Assembly: GCA_029204225.1 (NCBI GenBank)
Contig: CM055112.1
Span: 1,125,314-1,189,313, forward strand
Source of the DNA: Diphasiastrum complanatum
Taxonomy: Eukaryota; Streptophyta; Lycopodiopsida; Lycopodiales; Lycopodiaceae
Direction of reading: 5' to 3'
Length of the DNA: 64,000 nt
In this document: positions 55,161 through 64,000 of the stretch, one piece after another
How positions within the stretch are numbered: position 1 is the stretch's first letter
How the letters are laid out: each line of letters opens with the position of its first letter
Notes under the pieces: generated by a model
Database searches by the model: none
Seen by the model: the letters and a program-made list of their open reading frames with translations, nothing else
Told to the model about the DNA's origin: nothing
Made by a program: the position numbers and the translations under genes

Positions 55161-56183
55161 AAATAATTAATTGAATTGGGCTGAATTCCTACAGGAATTC
55201 CTTAAGGCTTTTTCACAATTGACGAATTAGATTCGCTTTGATTAACTGTAGTGGGCAACCAAGAATGTGAATTCTTGGATTTTTCGGCCAAGGTGTCATT
55301 TTTTTCAAAAACATGCACGGCCAAAAATGACCAAGAAGCCTAAGATGGAAACAAAAATGGAACAAAAAAGTTGATTTTTTATGTTCTTGAAGTCGTGGGC
55401 GTACCAACACTATTCGTAAGGACAAGAAAAAAACCGGTTCATTCTTCCCCATTTCTAAATTTGTCACTTTGAGTCTTACGGTGACCGTAAAGATTGTGAA
55501 AAGGGACGAAAGAATGTTTGTTTGAGTGAAGTTAAAATTTTTAATAAATTCCAAAAACTTCATATAATTGTACTATTTTTTTGACACTTTGATCAGGAAA
55601 AGGAGGGTCTTCGTGGAGGAAGAACCTGTGGTATGGGATGCAGGCGATTCCAAAATGAAGACCTAAAACTAACTAGATCACTTGACTATAATATGGCTGT
55701 GAATCTTAGTGATGCCAAATACTATCGGTTATAAAACGAGCGTTTTGTCGAAAATTTGAGATATTGGTCATGACCTCTTTTTAACAGGATATCTCAAATT
55801 TACAAAACAAAAAGTCCGACAAGCTATTTCTTTGTAAAAGATATATTGGTGAATTTCTAACTCTTATTAACCCAATTTTTTGTGATTTCTTGGAAGGTAA
55901 TTTTGATTATCCGTTGACCAAGGACGATGTCACATAAATGGTTAATGAAACCATTTTCTAAAATTGTTTTCTCTACTTGAATCTTTGAGTATTCCTTTTC
56001 TGATTCACAAATCAAATTGTCAAGCTTGGTAATAAAGAAGATCTTTTGTTAAGTCACTATGTTGGGACATCATTGGTATTTGCTTATAATGATGCAACAC
56101 TTCTTTTGGCTTTCAAGATTTTCTCGGATCTCTTCTTAGACTCTTCTCTTGGGCAAATCTCAAATGATCGGCACCTCTTGGAA
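55161..56183. other. No gene recognised
   Basis: AT-rich DNA without known motifs. A frame of about 70 residues without a start codon near 55,985-56,190 (LSHYVGTSLVFAYNDATLLL) has no known relative. It could be a relic. Confidence 0.4.
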
Positions 56184-56317
56184 GTCTCTTGGTGATCTTT
56201 TCAGACTTGCATAATGTCGATCCCCATCCTGGGTACACTAGACATTCTCACATGCAAACCGTAGCATTTCCTACATATCAAGTAGGAAATTTGCTACTTT
56301 CTGAAACTTGATCGACT
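56184..56317 (-). repeat. Extra copy of element N internal sequence
   Basis: It matches 57,257-57,390 (GACTTGCATAATGTCGATCC, GCAAACCGTAGCATTTCC) in direct orientation. It ends exactly where the left LTR of N begins. It shows that another N copy or an unequal exchange once involved this site. Confidence 0.85.
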
Positions 56318-56804
56318 GAGAGTCCTCAATCCAAGGATCATATTCTAAGCATGCCAGTCACAAGCAACACAAGGGAACCTGATGGTGGACAAACCAACCC
56401 AACCAACCTAGATCGAACGGATCTAGCCCCCAAGCTATGGATCAATCACAAAGAGGAGTATGGCTTCACACCAGCAGCATCATGCCACCGGTTATGCTAT
56501 CAAGCATACACTAGTGAGAGCCCAATAGGTATACTTATACCCTCCAAGGCCCATGCACCACTAGTAGTGCACTATGACACCGCATTGGACACCTCTGTAG
56601 CCTATCTAGGCCACGTCATCCAGTTCCCCAATGACTCGCTGATAGACCCATACAAATCCACCATCAAGTGTTTTAGGCCTACAACCATTAATTATGACCA
56701 TGTACACATAAGGGCCCCAATTCCCTTATAGTCACAATTAACTTATGGGTTGTTGGTCTACCGCTCCCTAGCTTGGACACGCTACCTGAGACCAGTCATG
56801 GGCA
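56318..56804 (-). repeat. 3' LTR of element N
   Basis: On plus it runs from TGAGAGTCCTCAATCC to GTCATGGGCA. It matches 58,034-58,523 with scattered substitutions. A 126-residue frame inside it (56,351-56,731) is not preserved in the other LTR and is not considered a gene. Confidence 0.9.
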
Positions 56805-56849
56805 TGATATTCTTCCCCCTTATTCAAGTTTTGTCCTCGGAACTTAAAA

Positions 56850-57040
56850 ATGAGAAAGTTTCTCCTTAAGCTTCCATTCTGTTTTCAAGAATCGTCATCG
56901 TCTGTACATCCCTTCCATCGAGCCAGATGCTTGGTAATTATACGATTTCACAATCGTTTAGTTCTTGTATCAAAGATCTTTCCGGGTACAAGCAGAGTCA
57001 CACCTGAAGATTCATCTAACAGGTCCAATTGATCTCCAGA
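56850..57040 (-). pseudogene. Chromodomain-like C-terminus of N polyprotein
   Basis: Minus-strand translation reads TLLVPGKIFDTRTKRL, a stop, then NRIITKHLARWKGCTDDDDS. The block matches the chromovirus chromodomain start and W-K-G core. It lies next to the polypurine tract, as the polyprotein end should. Two stops are present. Confidence 0.7.
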
Positions 57041-58020
57041 TCCAAGATGCTCTCCTTCACGTAGACTCTTTCAAAGACTGCTTACATGAAATAAAAGATG
57101 CACTTGAGATCCATTTGGGAGTTTCGATTGGTAAGCTAAGGATCCGATCTTTTTCAAGATCTAACACGGTCCTCTAAATTTTAGAGAACAATATAGTGTT
57201 TGTCGGTACACATTACACTCGAATCCTTCGGGATTCTCAAAAATACCCAATCCCCCACTCGGAAGTCTCTCGGTGATCTTTTCAGACTTGCATAATGTCG
57301 ATCCCCATCCTGGCTACACTAGACATTCTCACATGCAAACCGTAGCATTTCCTACCTATCAAGTAGAAAATCCGCTACTTTCTGAAACTTGATCGACTGA
57401 GTCTCAACCGCAATGGGTGACCTAGGCTCAAATTTGTACATAAGCATAAACGGGCTATAACTGGTAACCGAATAACAAGGATAACATCCTCTCCGAGGAG
57501 ATTGCTACAATATGAATACATATCTTAACTAATATTCTGATCACGTGAGTAATCCTTTTTTTCAATGACCAAGTATAACTAGAATCTGAATTAGGATTCG
57601 TCAATCATAATTCATCGGATTATTGTCCTAAACTCAATAAAAGAAGACAACTACCAGTAATTAGAAGAGCTCAAGTTCAGAGTCATCTCTAGTTTAGCAA
57701 ATACGGCCACCAAAAGCCACCAGTGAACTTCGAATCGCGAATGTTCATAATGTCACTTTGGTAATCCGTAAATCCTAACCAAATGCTCTAATTACTTCAT
57801 CTTTACCCAAATAAACATAGTCAATTTGTTAAGATGGCCAATCATTACCAAAATTCCACTATCATGTAATTCATCCGGGGTAATCTACCGTGAACACAAT
57901 CTCCTCCTATGGATTAGGTATATCTTTGAATTTGAGTTGTGATTCGCCAATCTTAACTCTCTAGATTCCTGAGACCATACCATATCATAAGAGTACAATA
58001 CAATTCTTAAAAGACACATG
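57041..58020 (-). other. Internal non-coding sequence of N
   Basis: Leader and joined remnants between primer site and chromodomain. I see no coding motif. The segment 57,257-57,390 is the one repeated at 56,184. Confidence 0.6.
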
Positions 58021-58033
58021 GCTCTGATACCAA

Positions 58034-58523
58034 TATAAAGTCCTCAATCCAAGGATCATATTCTAAGCATGCCAGTCACAAGCAACAACAAGGGAACCTG
58101 ATGGTGGACAGACCAACCCAACCAACCTAGATCGAACGGATCTAGCCCCCGAGCTATGGATCATTCACAAAGAGGAGTATGGCATCACACCACTAGCATC
58201 CTGCCACTGGTCGTGCTATCAAGCATACACTAGTGAGAGCCCAACAGGTATACTTATACCCTCCAAGGCCCATGCACCACTAGTAGTGCACTGTGACACC
58301 TCACTCGACACCTTTGCAACCTATCTAGGCCATGTCATCCAGTTCTCCAATGACTCACTGATAGACCTATACAAAATCACCATCAAGTATTTTAGGCCGA
58401 CAACCATTAATTATGACCATGTACACATAAGGGCCCCAATTCCCTTATAGTCACAATTAATTTACGGGTTGTTGGTCTACCGGTCCCTAGCATGGACACG
58501 CTACCCGAGACCAGTCATGGGCA
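58034..58523 (-). repeat. 5' LTR of element N
   Basis: It adjoins the exact primer site at 58,021-58,032 and matches the left LTR. It ends GGGCA and is directly followed by S-type LTR sequence. Confidence 0.9.
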
Positions 58524-58597
58524 TGAAAGAGGGGGTGCGCCAAATCATACCAAAACTATAGGTGAAGCTCGTCAGACAAAAACTTGGATGGCTCAAG
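58524..58597 (+). repeat. S2 LTR, other part
   Basis: The stretch GAGGGGGTGCGCCAAATCATACC resembles the S-family sequence at 19,672 and 2,430. It ends at the F 5' LTR with TCAAG (58,593-58,597), one copy of the F target duplication. I infer that it continues at 34,925 on the opposite strand. Confidence 0.55.
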
Positions 58598-59252
58598 TAT
58601 TAGAATTTAGCAATTTTCACATGGTTTTTTTGATGTATTTGACATCTATGTGGATTCACACATGTGAGGACCTGTCCACACATGTGAAATGACACTTGTA
58701 ATATTCAGATCCATTTTGATTAGCTTTCATTTGAGTCAAATATGACATCTCCTAAATTATAGGAGTTTGGTCCTAGATTGCAGGAATCTAGAAGGTCAAC
58801 ACAAACTGCCAAACAATGGATGATGTGACAAACTTGATAGATCTTATCCAAAGTGAATATGGATAAGTAAAATGAGCTGTCCCACACGTGCTAGATCCAG
58901 CTTAGAGAGAGATTATGGTGATTGTGTACTTGATCCATATTGGATCCATTGTGAACCTAATGATGAGAAACATTGGTTTGTGAAGCAATCTTGGTGTTTT
59001 CACTCTCTTAAGTACTTTCTTTGTGGATGAATGCTTAATAAATCATAAGTAAACTATTTTTCTATTTTCAAGTCGTACTGTAGCTGTACTTCACATGTGT
59101 GAAGCCATGGATCGTCATTTCTTAATTGTTCTTGCTTGGAATCACAAAGATTGTAGAAGCTAGTCTTGATATAGATCAAGATCCCAACCTATCAATCACT
59201 CTTTGTGATCATTTGTAGATCAAATTCAGTCCTTAAAATCTGAAATTTAATA
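58598..59252 (+). repeat. 5' LTR of Copia F
   Basis: It matches the F 3' LTR (34,926-35,591) in opposite orientation. A primer site TGGTATCAGAAC (11 of 12 bases) follows at 59,253-59,264, and the F leader follows to 59,455. The start TG is mutated to TA. Confidence 0.92.
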
Positions 59253-59264
59253 TGGTATCAGAAC

Positions 59265-59455
59265 CAAGTCAAAGAGCTTTGTTGATGATCCAAATATCTT
59301 CACTTTGGTGAAAGCATTGGTGCTAGATTCATTTTGAAGGAGGGCAAACTTTAGTAAAAGTTTACTTGTGAAGTTGAGGCTCAGATTAGTGTGTAAAGTT
59401 CAGATGTACTTCTCACACATGTGAGAAGCTGCTGGAGTTTTACTTTCACCAAAAC
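59265..59455 (+). other. Copia F leader, left of element H
   Basis: Untranslated leader up to the insertion of H. Its last five bases AAAAC are the H target duplication. The leader continues, inverted, at 39,937 downward. Confidence 0.8.
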
Positions 59456-60186
59456 TGTGAAGATTATTAAAATATTATCTTCCTATCTCGAGTTTGGGGT
59501 CATGTCCATGATGATTTTCACTATATTTCATGTTGTGCATATAAGGAGTGTGAATTGAGCACATATCCTTCTAGTTTAGCTCGGATTTGAGTTAGATATG
59601 TTCAATTATGATGATATGCAGATGTTTAGATAGCATGCAAAGTCTTACTGTATGCATGCAAGCCACATGCAATCAGTGCATGCAACATGCAAAGTAGTTT
59701 ATGTGATCTACACATGTCTAGGCAATTTTATGAGTTGACATGCACTACATGCACCATACATGCATGCAGTTACACATGTGAATCTCTGGTAGGTGAATTA
59801 GTTCAGTTAAATGGACTTTCCATGCAACTCCACTGTAGGAATTCGAGTCTCTCTCATGTAGGGAATGCTGGGCATGTTTTGCCATTATTGTGAATATTGA
59901 GATTTTGGTGTTTTGGACTCATTCTCTCTCTACCCAAGTTTTCTATGTATGATTTTCTCTCTCTACCCAAGAGCAGCTTCTTTTTCCCATACTGAATACT
60001 TAGAATTATTTTTGACATTCATTTCTCATAGTGAAGAGTTAGATTTTTACATCAGATGTATGCCATTGTGCTCTTGCCTTAGATTTTTCAAGCATACTGT
60101 TCTTTGATCAATCTTGTGCAATCGCAACACCTCAGTAAGGTCCTGTAGGGTGTGTGGTGAAGTTCACATGTGCTAAAAACTTCACA
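59456..60186 (+). repeat. 5' LTR of Copia H (731 bp)
   Basis: It starts TGTGAAGATTATT and ends AAAACTTCACA. Inside, GTATGCATGCAAGCC-type repeats (GCATGC words, about 59,650-59,770) occur. It is uninterrupted, unlike the 3' LTR. Confidence 0.95.
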
Positions 60187-60960
60187 TGGTATCAGAGCTT
60201 CATTCTTTGAAGAGGTGAGGGTGTATACATTAGATCATCAGTGTTTTTGCTTGCAAGAACTCGGATTTTGGAGAAGGATTCAAACTCGCTGAGAAACAAG
60301 CAATCTGTGGATCATAAGTGGATCAAATCAAGGCTGATCTGATCCAACGGAGCTCTGTATAGACACAGAGCTCACACGTGTGAAATCAGCCCTTATTAAT
60401 GAGTGTTAATTCCCAAAGAATTATCCAAATTTGATGTTCTATAGCTTGTTGGATAGGTATTGGAGAGTAGAATGTATTGCTCCTGTTTCTAGATCAATTT
60501 CATTTGTTTTTAGAAGAGTTTTAGGAAATCAGAGAGTTTGAGAGGATACTCAACTCGTGGGATATGCCAAAGTGAGCACACATCTATCTTTTTCACCATT
60601 TTCATCAATTTTTACTATCAATCAAGTAGAATTGGATAGAAGTGAGTGTTCTGAGGTCTTAGACTTTTCATTTCACACATATTACTGTGTTTGAGTTGAA
60701 AGCAAGTTCCTAGAGAGTTTATCAGTACATTGAAACTTGTGGGAGAGATAGACTTCTTGCTTGCATGTGCTTCTTCTTTTGTGACTAAAGCAAGATCCAA
60801 ATTCAAAATAGATTGATTTTCTGTATTGAGAATTTGTTCTCACATCTGCTGTTAAATTTCATAGGGTGGATCAACATCTTTGTTAGATCCTAGATTGAGA
60901 TAACAAGCAACATCCTTTCAACTCCATTTTTTATCATTACTAGAATTTCTCACCAAGAAG
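60187..60960 (+). other. Copia H primer site and leader
   Basis: The exact tRNA-Met primer site is followed by about 760 bases of leader without a recognisable gene. Confidence 0.8.
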
Positions 60961-61840
60961 ATGTCTTCATCTGGTTCACATTTCTTAGAACACAGTGAGA
61001 GATTAACATCTTCCAATTATGCAAAGTGGAAGATCGGAATGGAATCATTGTTGAGTCTACAGGATGTAATGGATATTGTGAGTGGAGCTGAAGAAGAGCC
61101 TGCTGCTTCTAATGAAGATGCAACATTCCACAAAAGAACCAAAATTGCCCTTCATTTTATAAAAATGAATGTTACCAATGAAGTGTTAAGAGAGATCAAT
61201 ACATGCACCATTGCCAAGGAAGCTTGGGATACTCTAAAAACAATCTATGAAATCAAAAATACTTATAGATTGCTTACACTTAGAAACCAAATATTTCTAA
61301 GTTATCAGAGAGTAGATGAGAGTGCTTTATCATATGTCATGAGAGTTACGGATATTCATCAAGAGTTAGCTGGTATTAGTGATGCTCTTAAGAGCATTGA
61401 ACTTGTTCAAGTTGTCTTAATTGGACTTAGAGATGAGTATGACAATATTGTGCAGACTTATGCTGTCAGAGAGGATCTTCTATCCTTGGAGACACTGCAA
61501 CGTGTTCTCATTGGTGAAAAAAGCAGGCAAGAGAACAAGATGTTGAAGATCAACAGACTTTCATTGAAAGATGGTGGAGATGACAAAGCACTCTTCATCA
61601 GAGACAAGTCAAGAGGCAAGGGAAAAGGACAACAACACTTCAAGAAGGATAAAGCCAAAGAAGGTGGTGAGGATTAGTCCTCACAAGGTGCAACATCCAG
61701 TGGCGAGAAGAAGCTGTCAAAGATCAAGTGTTTTTTCTGTGGAAAGAAATGACACTATGCATCAAATTGTTTCAATAAGAAGAACCAATCTAAGCAAGCT
61801 AACCTTACTAATGAGGATGAGTGTGAGGGTGTAGAGAGTG
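60961..61840 (+). pseudogene. Copia H gag with knuckle
   Basis: A 238-residue frame starts MSSSGSHFLEHSERLTSSN at 60,961 and contains YAKWKIGMESLLSLQDVMD, KEAWDTLKTIYEIKNTYRL and VLIGLRDEYDNIVQTYAV. After a stop the same frame gives KCFFCGKK, a TGA where glycine belongs, then HYASNCFNKK: the CCHC knuckle is broken by a stop codon. The start is the first ATG after the leader and fits the family. Confidence 0.9.
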
Positions 61841-62197
61841 AAATTGGAGGATTCATTAATGATGTTTACTTTTTCATCTTTTTCTTTTAAGAATGAAGAA
61901 GTTTGGTGGATAGGTAGTGGGGCTAGTTCTTACATGTCTAGTTCTAGGAACTCTTTCACTAATCTCATGCCATATCTAGGTGCAAAAAGGTCAATCTATA
62001 ATGCTAATGATGTAGAGTGTAGGATTGAAGGAATAGGTAACATTCCATTACATGCATCATCATCAAAATCTTTTTGCTTACATGATGTACTGTATGTACC
62101 TAGATTGACTAAGAATCTCATTAGTGTAGGACCGTTGTTTGATAGTGAATTGGATGTCAAGTTTCAAGTTGACAAGTGTATAATCTCAAGAGAATGA
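61838..62197 (+). pseudogene. Copia H protease, active site mutated
   Basis: The frame contains EVWWIGSGASSYMSSSRNS where active enzymes have D-S-G: the catalytic Asp is Gly. It continues ECRIEGIGNIPLHAS, DVLYVPRLTKNLISVG and DVKFQVDKCIISRE. As an aspartic protease it should be inactive. Confidence 0.9.
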
Positions 62198-62204
62198 AGT
62201 TATT

Positions 62205-62670
62205 GCTAGAGGATCTAGAACTGGTAAGTTGTACAATTTAGATTCTAGGGAGAGTGCTAACATTTCAGATATTGCTTATAAGACCAAGGTTTTACAAGAA
62301 AATCTGTGGCATAAGAGATTGGATCATCCCAATTTCAAAGCCATGCAATCTATGGTCAAAGAAGGAAAAGTTGTTGGCCCTACCAAAGACACTGTCAAAG
62401 GAGCTTCTACCTTGTGAAGCTTGTGTGCTGGCAAAGTCACACAAAAGGCCTTTTCCTAGATCAAGTATCAAGACAAAGCAACCATTTGAGCTTGTACACT
62501 CAGATGTTCATTTCTCATCAACTAAGAGCAAAGGAGAAGCCAACTGCTTTGTCTCTTTTGTAGATGATTATACAAGACATTCTTGCATCTATACGATGTC
62601 TTCAAAAGCCATGGTTTATAATGTTTTTCTTACTTGTAAAGCTTATGTAGAGAAGTAGTTTCCTTTCAAG
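62205..62670 (+). pseudogene. Copia H integrase, N-terminal half
   Basis: Overlapping frames give ENLWHKRLDHPNFKAMQ (pre-integrase; Gly of the usual LGH motif is Asp), CEACVLAKSHKRPF, FELVHSDVHFSSTKSKG (first catalytic Asp), FVDDYTRHSCIYTM and CKAYVEK with a stop. At 62,670 it changes to Gypsy J integrase. The second Asp and Glu are at 43,055-42,900 on minus. Confidence 0.92.
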
Positions 62671-63529
62671 AATTATGTTGGTCCTATTCATCCCGCTGCT
62701 CAAGGATCTCAGGCCCGCTACATTATCGTCGCAACTGATTATATGACCAAGTGGGTTGAAGCCAAAGCTGTCAAAGTGGCTGATGCGAAATCTATGGCCA
62801 AGTTTCTATATGAAAATATTATAATCAAATTTGGATGTCCGATCGAAATTGTCAGTGATCGGGGTACACACTTTGTTAATCAAACAATAAAGTGTTTACT
62901 GGAAGATTTTTTTGTTATACACAGATTTAGTACTCCCTATTATCCTAGAGGGAATGGCCAATCTGAATCTTCCAATAAGATTCTTTGCATCATTATTACA
63001 AAGACAGTTGAAGCGAGTCGCTCTGATTGGGAACATAAACTGTATGCAGCATTATGGGCATTCAAAACCGCTTACAAAAATAGTACAAATCAAACACCTT
63101 TTCAACTGGTTTTATGGTCAAAATGCTGTTATGCCAATTGAATTTTTAATCCCATTTTTACGCATAGCAGCAACGGAACGATTAAATGATGATCAGTCTT
63201 TACAACTTCGTCATGAAGTGTTGCACAAATTATGTGAAACCCGATTGATGGCAGTTCATGCCTTAGCAACAGAGAAAGCCCGTCGCAAGGCATGGCACGA
63301 TCGTCGATTGCACAAGAAAGATCTGAAAGCAGGAGATCTTGCATTGATGTACAAAACCAAGCTGATCAAGGATAAGTTGAAGTTTATTGGGGAAGGCCCG
63401 TATAAAGTGAAGGAAATCCTGAACTATGACACAATAATTCTTGAGCACTTGGATGAAAAACGATTTGATACTCCGATAAATGGCAACCGACTACGCAAGT
63501 TTCGGCAGCCTGCTCCGCCAGTTCAGTAA
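62671..63529 (+). pseudogene. Gypsy J integrase core and C-terminus
   Basis: From the breakpoint it reads YVGPIHPAAQGSQARYIIV, ATDYMTKWVEAK (first Asp), IEIVSDRGTHFVNQTIK (second Asp) and PRGNGQSESSNKILC (Glu). After a frameshift near 63,110 it continues with LMAVHALATEKARRKAWHD, DLKAGDLALMYKTKL and GEGPYKVKEILNYDT, ending at 63,529. The zinc-binding start is at 43,061-43,388 on minus. Catalytic residues are intact. Confidence 0.92.
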
Positions 63530-64000
63530 GCATGATCTCAATATATTTTTCATTTTATTTGTTTTTAATTTTTTGTTTTCAGTAATTAATTTGCTGACTT
63601 TTTTTGAAAAAAGATGGTTTAAAAAAAAATGAGAAAAAAAAAAAGACTGATGAGCAAAAGTCAGGAAGTCATCATCATAAGTAAGGAAGCACAGTATTCT
63701 TATGAAAAATGACTTAGAAAACCACTGTTTTGGGCAAATTTGGCCAATACAGTATCAGAAACCTTCGCTGAGCTCTCAAAATATACATCCACCCTTGATT
63801 TATCTGAATTGAGGTGGGCGAAGATTTTTGACAAGAGAAAATTCATTTTTTGAGTCAGGCGAATGTTTAATGATATGCCATTTTGGGAACCTTTGTCGAG
63901 CATCATAACATCATTATGAACTTTCACCGACCTGCTAGATGATTTTAAAATGTCAAAATTAGGTTGTCCATAGGTTCAGATTGTGAAAAAACACATTTAT
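63530..64000 (+). other. Gypsy J 3' untranslated region
   Basis: A-rich tracts (63,600-63,650) follow the integrase stop. CTTCGCTGAGC- and GGCGAA-type words resemble the J leader. The 3' LTR is not reached before the window ends. Confidence 0.6.

Larger units (their letters stand above)
56318..58523 (-). mobile_element. Small chromovirus derivative N
   Basis: Two direct LTRs (56,318-56,804, 487 bp; 58,034-58,523, 490 bp) enclose only about 1.23 kb. On minus: LTR, exact primer site (GCTCTGATACCA on plus at 58,021-58,032), leader, a chromodomain remnant, polypurine tract (TTCTTCCCCCTT on plus near 56,811) and LTR. Gag, protease, RT and the integrase core are deleted. The outer 5-mers (TCGAC, TGAAA) do not match, in line with rearrangement at the left end. 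Confidence 0.88.
59456..62670 (+). mobile_element. Copia retrotransposon H, 5' half
   Basis: It contains the 5' LTR (59,456-60,186), primer site TGGTATCAGAGC (60,187-60,198, touching the LTR), leader, gag, zinc knuckle, protease and the first half of integrase, ending at 62,670. The remainder is the minus-strand block 43,060-39,943. Confidence 0.93.

Noticed and set aside
55213-55563. A 116-residue minus-strand frame
   Set aside because: No motif, AT-rich Phe/Leu-biased composition, and no support from context.
56351-56731. A 126-residue frame in the left LTR of element N
   Set aside because: The corresponding LTR copy at 58,060-58,450 does not keep the frame, as expected for non-coding LTR sequence.
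56318-58523. Clustered direct repeats considered as a CRISPR array or satellite
   Set aside because: There are only two 490-bp copies with a primer site and polypurine tract, so they are LTRs. No CRISPR-like array exists anywhere in the window.
1-64000. Bacterial or organellar origin, operons, tRNA or rRNA genes
   Set aside because: No tRNA cloverleaf, rRNA segment, operon or ribosome-binding pattern was recognised. LTR retrotransposons of plant type dominate throughout.

Overview
This window looks like repeat-dense nuclear DNA of a land plant. It is AT-rich, has no dense set of intact genes, and is filled with Ty1/Copia and Ty3/Gypsy LTR retrotransposons. The Copia elements carry plant-type primer-binding sites (TGGTATCAGAGC, initiator-Met tRNA type) and one Gypsy element carries TGGCGCCGTTGTCGGGGA. 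Most frames are broken, and elements are nested two or three deep. The many old, still recognisable copies would suit a large, slowly purged genome (fern, lycophyte, gymnosperm or large angiosperm); I cannot place the species. Single-letter element names used below are mine.

Layout. 0.6-2.3 kb: Gypsy pol remnant L (-). 3.5-5.46 kb: Gypsy gag Q (+), split by a 1.2 kb foldback DNA transposon and then cut off by Copia A (-, 5.46-9.0 kb). 9.0-9.8 kb: Copia remnant D (-). 10.9-12.1 kb: an E-type LTR and a chromovirus integrase end. 13.2-21.4 kb: an inverted, head-to-head duplicated small gene (R1/R2). R2 is interrupted just after its start codon by Copia-like element E (14,716-20,813), which has lost integrase/RT and carries a long unrecognised reading frame instead. 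E itself carries a nested LTR-type insertion. 21.9-23.2 kb: Gypsy LTR K and an integrase remnant. 23.7-32.6 kb: Copia P (+) interrupted inside gag by the related Copia B (-, 24,634-32,516, TSD AAAAG), itself interrupted in integrase by Copia C (+, 26,733-29,363, TSD TTCTG). 33.65-34.5 kb: Gypsy gag M. 34.9-43.06 kb: 3' portions of Copia F and Copia H (-). 43.06-50.8 kb: most of Gypsy J (-) with its 5' LTR. 52.6-53.9 kb: hAT-like transposase pseudogene. 56.3-58.5 kb: small chromovirus derivative N. 58.6-62.67 kb: 5' portions of F and H (+). 62.67-64 kb: 3' portion of Gypsy J (+).

The most striking structural observation is that F, H and J are each split into two pieces in opposite orientation, at about 43,060 and 62,670. 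A single 19.6 kb inversion with breakpoints in the integrase genes of H and J explains all three. H has the same 5-bp duplication (AAAAC) beside its 5' LTR on + and its 3' LTR on -, and F has near-matching duplications (TCAAG/TCAAC). The most likely undescribed biological object is element E: its LTRs are about 2% apart, so it moved recently, yet it has no recognisable polymerase and encodes gag-protease joined in frame to a roughly 580-residue unknown region broken by in-frame TGA codons. The most gene-like non-transposon sequence is the R1/R2 pair, whose two 273-nt reading frames keep the same length, frame and stop despite clear divergence.
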